NCBI GenBank assembly: GCA_029207755.1
Contig: JARCOQ010000063.1
Span: forward strand, 186,001-250,000
Origin: Chamaea fasciata
Lineage: Eukaryota; Chordata; Aves; Passeriformes; Sylviidae
Length of the DNA stretch: 64,000 bases
Reading direction: 5' to 3'
The notes beneath the pieces are model-generated. The model had not been told where the DNA came from. It made no database searches and saw nothing but the letters and a program-made list of their open reading frames with translations. Positions 1-10,700 of this stretch are shown here, in pieces. Both the position numbers and the translations under genes were made by a program. Positions within the stretch are counted from its first letter, which is position 1. Each line of letters starts with the position of its first letter.

Positions 1-335
1 AGTGGGACACTGGGAAGGGGACACTGGGAATGGGACACTGGGAGTGGGACACTTTGGGAATGGGATACTTTGGGAGTGGGACACTGGGAGTGGAACACTG
101 GGAATGGGACACATTGGGACATTTTGGGAGTGGGGACACTGTGGGAATCAGACTCTTTGGGAATGGGACTCTTTGAGAATGGGACACTGGGAATGGGACT
201 CTTTGGGAATGGGACACTAGGAATGGGACACTTTGGGAATGGGACACTGGGAATGGGACACTGGGAATGGGACATTTTGGGACAGTTTGGGAAGGGGACT
301 CTTTGGGAGTGGGACGCTTTGGGAGTGGCACTTTT
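1..335. repeat. Minisatellite, 14-16 bp unit
   Basis: About twenty imperfect copies of a unit built on GGGACACTGGGAAT or GGGACACTTTGGGAAT run head to tail from the window edge, so the array probably continues to the left. Unit length varies mainly by presence or absence of a TT before the GGGA run. The open frames through it are artefacts of the repeat. After about 335 the sequence becomes unique. Confidence 0.9.
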
Positions 336-1300
336 ACAACCACTATTGGCTTTGTGGTTTATTCTGAGACAACAGACCCAACCATAAATTGTCACTTCAG
401 GGCCAGCATTTAGTGCCAGCTCAGGGAAATGCAGGGTGGTTGTGGCAGGTATTAAACACCCCCAATAAATCCTGGAGGAGGATCCCAGGGTAACCATGCC
501 TGCTTACCAAATCTGTTTGCAGAGCGCACAAAAGCAATGAGGAAAACATTGCAACAGCACAAAGGTTTTCTCACAGCTCCACCACAGGCTTCTGCCTCAG
601 CAGAGCTGATTGTTGGTGCTTTTCTTCCAGCCCCAAACTGGGATTGAGCCAGGCCCTGCATCCATTGGGACTGGGATGCTGTGGCTGTAGGATAAACCCC
701 CAGCCAAGCCCTGCAGGGAGCCATTTATCCTGTTTGGAGCCTGTTTATTTTTCCTCCTTCCCCTGAAGATGTGTGTGAGGAGCAGAGATTCAGCCAGGCC
801 CTCTTCCCAGGTCCATGGGATGTGTGTTTCTTTCCCGTTTCCTGGAAGCGCTTGGTGTTTGGGGAAGGTTGCTGGGCCACGAGGAGCTGCTGGACACCAT
901 CCACAGCCCCTCTCAGGCATTTTCTGCTGGGTGGGACTCCCTGAAAATCCCTTCAGCTTTGTAGGGAAAGCACTTTTCCTACGGGGCACACAGGGTGTGA
1001 GGCTGGCTCTGGGAAAGAAATATTCCCAGGGAAGAAAGGCTGGGAACGTGCTGACGGCAGCACTGCTCTTTCAGGTGTCACTGTAAGAAGCTTCTAAAAA
1101 GCTCCATTTCTGCTTAGTGGGCAGAAAGTGCAGGAAAAAGTGCTGGGAATGTCCACATGGACTTCAATTAGCATCAAGCAGCATCACAAGTGGTTTCGTC
1201 CAGGCAGGAGTCACAGTCACTGTGAGGTGATGAAAACGGAGATGGGATCTGCTTGAGGCGGATGGTGCAGCGGCTGCGCACCTGCGACGTGTATCCCTCA
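336..1300. other. Unique intergenic sequence, no gene recognised
   Basis: Mixed-composition DNA between two repeat arrays. Open frames on both strands (up to about 130 codons) have no recognisable domain and no coherent splice structure. I see no RNA gene or mobile element here. Confidence 0.5.
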
Positions 1301-1539
1301 GGGTACCTATTTCTTTAGAACACTATGAAGACTAGAGGGAATTGAAAGTCCACTGCAGTTTAGGTTGTTCTTCACGAGATTGTTCAAGTCGAGCACAGCC
1401 ATTCTGTTCAGCAGACACACGGGCAGGGGCTTCTTGGAGCGCTGCTCTGGCACCCATTCTTTGGAGGAGGGGATTGCAGGAAAGAAGAAAAGAAGCTCAT
1501 CAACTACTGAAGAGGAAGAGTCACTGACAGGAAGCAGTG

Positions 1540-2430
1540 GGTTAAGAAATGTGAGGGGGAAAAAGGCAGAAAACATGAGGTGACAAGTGTGAGAAATGGG
1601 AGAGGAAAAAGGAGGGAAGTGTGAGGGAAAAAAGGGAAGGAAACCTGAGTGGGAAAGGCTGAGAAAACTGAGGGGAAAATGGTGAAGACGTGAGTGAAAG
1701 TAGGAGAGGAAGGTGAGAGGAGGAAAAGGCGGGAAATATGATGGGAAAATTCTAAGAAACATGATCAGGGAAGGCTGAAAAACATAGAGGAAAAAATGGA
1801 GGGAAATGTGAGGGGAAGAGAGGAAGAAAATTACTGGCAGAGAGAGAGAAACAGGCAGCAAATGTGAGGGGAACATTGTGAGAATCCTGAGGGGAAAAGA
1901 GGGAGAAACCAGAGGGCAGAAAAAGGCAGGAAACATTAGGGGGGAAAAAAGGGTGGGAAGTTGGATGGGAAAAGTGGCAGAAAACAGGAGTGAAAAAAGG
2001 GCAGAAAATGCTAGAGGAAAAGTAGAAGCAACATGAGGGGGAAAGAATGATAAACGTGAGGGGAAAAGTGGGAGAAATGTAAGAGGGAAAGCCTGGGAAA
2101 CATGAGGGCAAAAGTGAGAAACATGAGGAGATAACTTGGAGAAAAATGACTGAGGAAAGGAGAAAAGCATGAGGGGAGAAAAGGGCAGGATAAGTGAGGG
2201 GAAAATTGTGAGAATCGTGGGAGAACAAAAAAGCAGGAAAAAGCGGGAAGTTGGGGAAATGTGAGAGGCAAAGCGTGAGGAAAGGGAGCTGAAAAGGGTG
2301 GGGAAAATGAGTAAAACTTGGGAGGCAAACATGAGAGGAAAACTGTGAGACTCGAGAGGGGGAAGGGGTGGAAATGTGAGAGGGAAAAGAACAGGAAATG
2401 TGAAGGGAGAAAAGGAGAGAAGGCAGGATT
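1540..2430. repeat. Polypurine degenerate repeat tract
   Basis: The plus strand is almost entirely purine for about 900 bases. It consists of loosely repeated blocks of the form GTGAGGGGAAAA, AGGGAGAAA and AACATGAGGGG spaced roughly 25-40 bases apart. It is a degenerate minisatellite with extreme strand asymmetry. The complementary strand reads as a 341-codon open frame rich in Phe, Ser, Pro and Leu. That frame is a by-product, because a pyrimidine-only strand has almost no stop codons. Confidence 0.85.
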
Positions 2431-2459
2431 GGCATGACAGCTGAAATGATTCCTAACAC

Positions 2460-4650
2460 ATTCCCCCATGCATTTGCCCATTTATTGCACTAGCCCAGGG
2501 CTTCTCTGTATGTCCTTCTCCCCCTGTGCCTTGATTCCTGTTTGGAAGCAGTAGAAGTGCAGGATGTGCCCACCAGCAGGAGCTGCTCCAAGCTGGGAAG
2601 GGGCCAGGTGGTGCTGATTTCCAGAGGCTTCTGTGTCCCAGGTGAGGCCAAGGCAGGAGCGGGTTGAAAGGTGCTGCTGCTGCTCCTCTGTGCCAGAGAG
2701 CCCTGGCCGGGCAGGGCACGGCGCCCACTGCACTGCGGGCTCTTTCTCCTGCCACAGCTGGGCACACCTGGCAACAAATCATGACGACTTGTGGGGAAAC
2801 CAAGGGCTTTGTGGAGGCTGCCTTGCTCTGCACACACCCGGGCCACCTGCAGCACAGAGCTTTGGCCCCCAGAAAGGCAAACCCGAGGGGAACAGCTGGA
2901 AAAGGTTTCATTTTCACCTGTCAATAGATGACTTTATTTCAGTGCTGGGTGCGTGGGGAATCACTTTCCTAACACGTGCTCAGCCAGAAATCCCACCTAC
3001 TCATTTGTAACCATGGAAATAAGACCTACTCATTACTTTGCTGAAACTCACAGGCTAAACATTCCCTCAAATTAGTTGACATATTTAAATCACTTCTCAG
3101 AAGTTACTGACAGGAGAGTAGGGCTCTCTTGAGAGTCTCGGCTGGTCATTTGGGGAACATCCCATTCCTGCAATTCTCCTCTGATGCTCAAGAGCCTCCC
3201 ACAACCACTCTTTTCCCCCTGAATGCATTCCAGCTACCTTCTTAGGAAGACTACTCTATTCTCAAGGCTAAGGAAGCCACTTGCACACATCAATCACTGC
3301 ACTGGGGGAATAGAGGGTTCAACACTGTTAATGGGAAGGGAATCCATGATTTTTTACAGTTCAACATTTTCTCAACACTTTCTTTCTCTGGGCATTGCTC
3401 ACAAGCATTTCCTCAATGCACCTTGAAAAAGTTTTTCCTGATTGAAGCCACATTGTGTCTTTCCTTCAGCAATTCAGAAAGAAAAACACAAATTGCCTAC
3501 TGAAACCTTTCTACTCCCAAATCAGTTCACTGCTCAAGCACAAGCCTCAGGCTCCTGCCCGATTCCCTCTGTGAGATAGGAGGTAATATTTTGCTTCAGC
3601 TGAAGGGTTATTAGAAGAAAGAAGGAAAGTGGTTGGTTCTAGGTGTTGTTAATAAGGGTTTGGATTTGTTCTAGTTAATTCGTTGGGTGTTGCTGTGAGC
3701 TGGGAGAGGGGCCAGCGTGAAGACCAAACTAAAAGGGAAGTAGGAGAAGAGGGGAGGGGACAGAAAAGGAGGCGGTGGGGACAGAATACAAGTTTCCTAT
3801 TTCCCGGCCAAAGGGAAAGGGGACACGGTTCACCCTGGGCTGGGAAAGGCAATAAAAAGCAGCATTTTCTGTGTGTGTTGTGTGTGTGTTTGGCTCTTGG
3901 GAGAGGGAGATACACACCCAGCTCAGGTGAATCCTTCCTAAGAAACAGTTCTCTTTGGCTTTGATGACGTTGTCACCCCATTAAATTTCATCTGACAGTT
4001 GGCTCCTCTCTAACACCTCTCTATCTCCCAGCAGCTCAGGGCTGCATTGCACAGTGCTTGCTGTGTGCCAGAGAGCTCAAAGCAGGCTGGCCTGGCGCCC
4101 CGGAATATTTCTGCAGAACACTCTGCATTTCACTCTTTTGCTCTGGCTCAGTGCACAACTCCAGCACTGCAGGCGCTTCCTCCCAGAGCCGTGTGAGGCC
4201 CCGGCTCCTGCAGATGTGAGCTGACAAGCTGTCCCTGCCTGCCGCTGGCCTCGCTTCCCCCGGCAGAAGCGCCGTGCCTGAAGGAGGCTGCCCTGTGCCG
4301 GAGCCTGCGGAGCAGCCCGGCTCCCTCCCCTGTGCCCAGAGCGCTGCACACACTGCTCACCTTGGCCAGGAGTTAGAGGGCAGCCGGCACAAGGGTGGCA
4401 ATCCTCAGCCAGGCCTGCAGCCCTCGCCTGTGGTTTGCCTTTCTCTGCTCCTGTGCACGCTCCGGACGGCCGATGCCACCGGTCTGTGCTGTGCCCAGCA
4501 CGGCCACGCTTCCCCTCGGGAGAGCCTTCCCCACTTTCCAACCGTACCAAAGAAGCCATCAATGTCACTCTCCACCTCTAAGAAAAAACTGACACTTCAG
4601 AAGAAAATGTTGAGCTTTCTCAGAGGCTCAGAAGGAGGGGAATCTTTGAA
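2460..4650. other. Intergenic, no gene recognised
   Basis: This stretch lies downstream of the PAK3-like gene's poly(A) signal. Its two GC-richer patches (about 2560-2900 and 4040-4530) carry overlapping open frames on both strands with no domain I recognise. The rest (about 3000-3950) is AT-richer unique DNA. Confidence 0.5.
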
Positions 4651-4671
4651 AGGAGTTGAGGTTTCACAAAC

Positions 4672-4677
4672 TTTATT
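4672..4677 (-). terminator. Poly(A) signal of the PAK3-like gene
   Basis: AATAAA on the minus strand (TTTATT on plus), 77 bases past the stop codon of the PAK3-like terminal exon. It is the first canonical hexamer downstream, which implies a short 3' UTR. Confidence 0.6.
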
Positions 4678-4681
4678 TCCA

Positions 4682-4758
4682 ATCCTATGCTACTATCCTA
4701 CTCCACTGTCCTAGCTGCAATCCTACTCTACAGTCCTATTCTACAATCCTTCTCTATA
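4682..4758. repeat. Short degenerate 14-16 bp repeat in the 3' UTR
   Basis: About five copies of a unit like TCCTACTCTACAGTC or TCCTATTCTACAATC lie directly between the PAK3-like stop codon and its poly(A) signal. The last unit overlaps the stop codon. Confidence 0.6.
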
Positions 4759-7700
4759 CTGGTGTTGGAGAAAACAGTTGTCTGATTCCTGTCTCCTCCT
4801 TCCACTCTTTCACTGAAGTGATCAGTGGCACCAGGCTGGACACAGGCTTGGCTGATGTTACAAATGGATGCTGCACAAAGAAAAAAAAAAAAAAAACAAG
4901 AATGAACCATTACTTTGCAAGCTAAGAGCCTCAAAGGCAGGGCAATATTTTTCAAAGGAAAAGGAGATTGAATCAGAGTACGTCTAAGGAGCAACAGTGG
5001 GGCCACATTGGCACAGCTTGCTGCAAGAGCTGCTATGTGCCCCAGGCCTGGAAATATCTCCGGTCTGAGCATCCTGATCTCTTGAAAGAGGTCCCTGGTC
5101 ATATTGCAGGGCACTTGGAGCAGATGACCCTTACAGGCCCTTGCCAGCCCAGCCCAGTCTAGGATTCCTGACTGTTCTCATTTGAACAGCACCAAGAGTG
5201 GAGGTGAGGAGGAGGAGGCTCCCCTGATGCCTTGCACTTCAGTGCAGGAGGAGCCCGTCCCTGGGACACTGTTTCCCCTGCAGCCCCTTGGCATTTTACC
5301 TGCAGCAGCTCCTTGGCAGACCAGCGCCGCGCCTCGTCTCTCTGCAGGCAGCAGCTCAGGAAGTCACACAGAAAAGGGGAGCGGAGCTTGGGCTGCTGCA
5401 GCTTTGGGATCCCTTTGGTGGCTTTCAGGAGTTGAGCCTGGAGAAAAAGGAAACACGAGTTTCTCACCCGCTTCTTTCACGTCTGGAACCGCTCTCCCAG
5501 ATCCCATTGTTTCAGGTGCACTCTGCAGTGGCACTTTCTGCCGTGGCACAGAGGCAGAGATGACTTTCCTGGACCAACAAAACACCCAAAGCCCAATGCA
5601 GCCACAGCTTTTCCAGCATCCAGCAGCTTTTGCCTTGGCAGTTGATTTCATTGACTGGCCTTGTTAGTGGAAACAATAGCAGCAAAAGCAGGTTTCCTTC
5701 TCTGAGGGTTCACCTGAGCAGCTTGACAGGCTATTTGGAAGAGGCACTTTGCTCTACTAATTCACTCTACTATTTCCAAAGATAATTACATGAAAAGCAT
5801 CTCTGCAGCGCTTGTTGGTCCCTTAAGCACAGCTGCCATCAAACCAAAGTCATCAGGCTTTTTCCTTGGTTCTTGAAAACAATGGGAATTGCAAGCAAAG
5901 AAAGGAAATCCCTCAGTTATTCCTCAGGTAAGGAAACAAACATTTGGAATCTCATCTTCCACACAGACACATGAAGATGCATGCACAAATGTCTTGGGAC
6001 GAAAATGCCTCTTTGGGCACACAGGAAACACCTGCACCTCCGTCTCTCATCAGACTGCAAATTTCAGCTTCCCTTAGGCAGCAAAAGGAAAATTTTGGTG
6101 GTCAAAGCAGAAGAGGGAGAAACGCCATCCATGTGGTAGCCCTCTGCTCATTTGGACACTCAAGTCAATGCATTAATGGCATGGCCATCCTAGAAAGTGC
6201 CTGGAAACAAAGGGGTGGGTTTGGCCGGCTCTCCACATGGCCAGGCTTCATCTTAGTGACATGGAGGTGACGGCTTGGGTTAGGAAAGAAAGACGGTCAC
6301 TGAGTGTTTCAGCAGCACCGCACAAGAAGCACAAGAGACTCTGTGGCCTTCACACCCTCTTGTTAAGGTTTCAGGCAAATTTCCTTGTGAGAAGAATGGG
6401 GGTGCACTTCTTCTCTCCAAACCACTGTTTTATAAACATCCTCGCGTTTGGGTTACTTTCCTTCATTTCAGGAAAGATAACACCACTTCTAAGATGCTTG
6501 TTTGCTGCTATTAGGGCTGTCTACAAAGCCAAAAGAGCTGGAACGACTTCTAAGCCAAAGCCCAGTGTTGCCTGAGAAGGGAGATTGTTTGCCTGGGCTA
6601 AGGCTTGAGTTCCCCCACGGATGCAACCAAAACCCCAGCAGATGCTGATGTGCTGCCGGGACATTTTCAGAAAGGGACTGTGGTGGAAGTAGTTCCAGCG
6701 GATGGCAATGGCATTTTGTCCAGTGGCACACACAAAGTGGGATGGGGGAGAAAGACAGCGGGATCAGAGAGTATTTACACCTTACCATGGCAGAATTTTC
6801 CTCCCAGTCAGGAGCTTCTCCTTCCACCATTTCAATGACCACGATTCCCAAAGACCATATGTCCACTTTGGGGCCATAGGGTTCACCGTTCACTTCAGGT
6901 GCCATCCACTGAAGAGTCCCGACCACCGATCTCCGTCTACTCTGCTCAGGGGTGAGTTGAGCAGAGAGGCCAAAATCAGCTGGGGAGAGAGCAAAAGACC
7001 GTTTTTATTTGAATCCTGTGCAATTAGGAAAGCACGCAAAAGAATTTCCCGGTAGAAGTTTGAGAATGTGCTCTTGAATCTCCTGGACAACCGTCCCTGC
7101 CTTGTTTCCTCAGGACTTTAGCCAAGGAAATATGGTGCTGGCTGCTTCAGAAATCCCCACATTTTTTACACTGCCTCCAGCAGGGGCTTTTCAAACTTTA
7201 GACATGTAGCTCCCTCCCTCTGGAAGGGACACGCACAGAGCAATGCCACTGTGGACTGCTCGAGCCTTGCCATAGGTCTGTGCACGTTGCAACCGCGTGG
7301 TCAGCTCACAACAGGCTCCCTGCACTGCCACCAGCGCCATTTTGGGGGGCTGGCACTCACTCAAAAGCAGCCCCACAGCCCACATATCCCTGGAACGCTG
7401 CACCTGCCCAAGAATATACTGACCCAGCTTGACAGAGCCATCCGTTTTGAGAAGGATGTTGAGGCTTTTCAAATCTCTGTGCATCACATGGTTGGCGTGG
7501 AGAAAATGCAGTCCTTGCAGGCACTGAGAGAGAAACCAGAAACAGGAGGGCAAAAATCAGTGATGTGATTTCATCACACAAGAAAGGAAACAGCTCTCCA
7601 AGATTCCCTCTCCAGGGGAATGAGGAGTAATGGCAGAACACAGTGCCACTGAGGGGAAGAGCTCGCTGCTCCAACACAGGCAGAGCAGCACCTTTCTAAA

Positions 7701-10700
7701 GAAAGGCATGTCAGCTTGCCAAAGAGCAACAGCAACTGCTGGTGTAGACTCTGCCCTGCAAACCAGCCAGGATGACTGCTGCTGCAGTGGATGTGCTCAG
7801 AAGCACACAGCACTCTGGCTGCACTGCTAACCTTTCCAGCTGAGGACTCAGAGAAATGAGTCTCTCTTTCTTCTTTGCTGTTCCTTTCAAATGCTCCCAC
7901 CATCACCACCTTTGCTTTTACAGGCAAGGAATGCAGTGCCAACAGACCAAAGTTTAGAGAGGCAAGATGGAGAAGAGCAAATACAAGAGCCAAAGTGAGA
8001 ATGCAACAGCAGGAGACAAGAGGACAAGAACAGAGTCCAGTGAGTGCAGGGGCACTGGCAGGCAGTTCATTTGAGAGGCTCTTGCTTGCCCAGAGCATAT
8101 CAGCCACACAGAAACAAAGCCTGGCTCACGGAATCGCTCCTGCTCTGAGCCCCTTTCCCAGACAATCCTGCCCAAGCTCTGGGAAGCACAGCTGGGATCC
8201 CCGACTGACCTCCCGACTGATGATGGCAATCTCGTCTTCTGTCAGGCGAGTCTTTTGGATTGTGTCGTAAAGACTGCCTCCATCCATGTACTCCATCACC
8301 AGCCACAGTTCTTCATGCACAAGGTAGCTGAAAGAAGGGAACAAGGCCATGCAGATGAACATGCATTCGTTGGCTCCTTTGCTTGATTCTTGTTTCCGGG
8401 TCGCTTTGTGACAAGGACAGAATTAAAAGAATTAAAGACATTCCCTCCGGGCTGTGGGTTGTTTGCAGTCTGTGCAGTCTCAAGGAGAACAGCACATCTG
8501 TCAAAAGGAGATGTCTCTGATGGCCAGCAATCAAAAAGTGCAGTTTAGTAACAGCCAAGATGAAAAACCTGTCCCGCGTGGTATTTCTGGAAAGAAGCAC
8601 CTAGTGTTCCTGGCATGGCCAGCCCTGGAAAAGAGGGGCAACAATCCAAGGGAAATCCTCCCTAGCATGCTTCATCAGCATTGAAGAAACCTTAAAAAAT
8701 CCATCCTGAGACAACATGGAGGCAGCCAACTTACAGGGTACTGACTTCTTATGGTAGAGTTGATGCAGGTTTTTGAACAATTTTTCAACTATGTGTTGGA
8801 AAGCCAGGGATGACTCACGGAGATAAACTGCACTCTCTTCCCATCCATTGGAGATGAGTAGAGAAATAATAATGAAGCAATAATTAACAGCTTTCTTTTC
8901 TGCTAGTGTCCAAAGTGGGGTTTTAACCTTGCATACTTTTACTATGTAAACAAACCTTCATGGGATGAGACCATGACCACTCACCCGTCTAAATAATGGA
9001 CAAGATGGGGACTCATATTCCTCTTCATGACCGTGATTTCAGTAACAATATCCTCCATCTCGCTCGGTCCCCGAAGATAGATTTTCTTGATAGCCACCTA
9101 GAATGACATTGAAAATCAGTAACTTTAGAAGTTGGAGGAATGAGACCAAAACACACATGGGGAGAGAGATTTTGCAATGACACCGCCAAGCCGTGCCAAA
9201 GTGCCTTGTAATTAGACAAAGGAGTAATTAGGAAGTGACATTCCTACAGCCCATTTCTCTGCTCCTTTGGGGGCCAGATCCAGGACACGTGGCCACTGAC
9301 CACATTTTGCCTTGTCCACTTGTTAGCAATGGTGTGTCAACTCTCACCCCCCCAAAGCTCTGAGCACACTCTCTGTCTGTCTGTACTTGAGAAGAAGTAA
9401 TGCGTGACTTGGTACTCTGTGGATACATCTCGGGCTATAGGCAGGGCTTAGGGCTTTTAGGGACACCTTGCAGATCTCTCCCTACGTGCAGTTCCCAAGT
9501 GCAGCACTGCAGGTGGCTAAGGAACTGCCAGGAACATTCAGATGTATTTGCTGGCAGCCAGAAATGAGAATTCAGGACTCTGAAGCCGTAGCCCCAGAGA
9601 GCAGTGAGATGCTCCTTTGTTGGAGCATCTGAGAGCCAGGGAGAGCATCCTTCTCTGAAAGGAACCGCTGCCCTCCTTGCCTTCCTTCTGGCAGCTGAGC
9701 AGGACAAAGACTGCCCCAAATGCAGTTGGCAGGCTGGCACCAGTCTGTGCTTCTTGTGCCTTTGCAGCACAGCTCTAGCCACAGCTGCAGCCGCAGCTGA
9801 CACGAGACAGGAAAGCCCTGGAGAGCAGCAGAATCTGCAGGGGCTCTTGACATTTACCTCTCCGCCCGTGGCAGTGTCGATGGCTCTGCAAACCTCTCCA
9901 AAAGCCCTAGAAACAAAACAGCAGCAAAGAAAGGAGAAGCCATTTAGACCTTGGAGTGAAAGCCAGCCCAGACAGGAGATGTCTGCTGGAAATGCCTCCA
10001 ACCTGCAGCATGCAGGAGGGCACTGCCAGAAGGCAGATGATGCATGTTCCTCTCCAGTGCATGGGCACTGGGCCTGTTTCTGAAGCATTGGGGTTTAGTG
10101 CCTCAGCTCCAAAGGCCAGGTGATTCTTTCATCGTGGATTTCAGTTTCTAAACTGGGCGGTTTTTATCCTCACCACAGACTATTTCCTTCAGCAAACTCT
10201 TGGGAAGAAATGCTCCTGAGAAGTGTTATCTGACTGCTATGATAGGGGGTAGGTTGCTGTTTCTGGCAATGAAATAGAAGTGTCTTTGATAATGTCTTCT
10301 GACCACACTTCCAAATTCTGGCCGGTACTGAGAGATGGGGCAGACTAACCCGCGTGTCTGAATATGTTTGCAGCTTGCCTGACTTCACACTTGACAGATA
10401 TTCCAGCAGCAAATCAGCTGCCCCATGACTGTGTAGAAGCAACTGTGGTTGGACTCACCCTCTGCCAACAATTTCCTTTTCGGTGTATTTCCTCCGGGGA
10501 TTTTCTGTGCTCACCATTTGCCCTGAGGGAAACAAAATGCAAAATGCTCACTTGAAAGCAGACATCCCACTATCCAAGAGATACAAAAGGCAGCCCTGCT
10601 GGGGCTCTACAGTCTGGCCTTCTGAGTCCTTTGTGGCCAGCTGGGTAACAACAACAACAACAACAACAATTGCAACAAGACAGGCAGCTCTGCAGTACAA

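Noticed and set aside
1..335. CRISPR-like repeat array
   Set aside because: The units are contiguous without unique spacers and the organism is a vertebrate, so it is a minisatellite.
1307..2332. 341-codon minus-strand open frame rich in Phe/Ser/Pro
   Set aside because: It is the complement of a polypurine repeat. Stop codons are nearly impossible on a pyrimidine-only strand and there is no domain.
4985..5090. Alternative terminal exon for the PAK3-like kinase
   Set aside because: The frame there shows no PAK tail. The exon at 4754-4870 has a strong acceptor, correct phase and the conserved tail.
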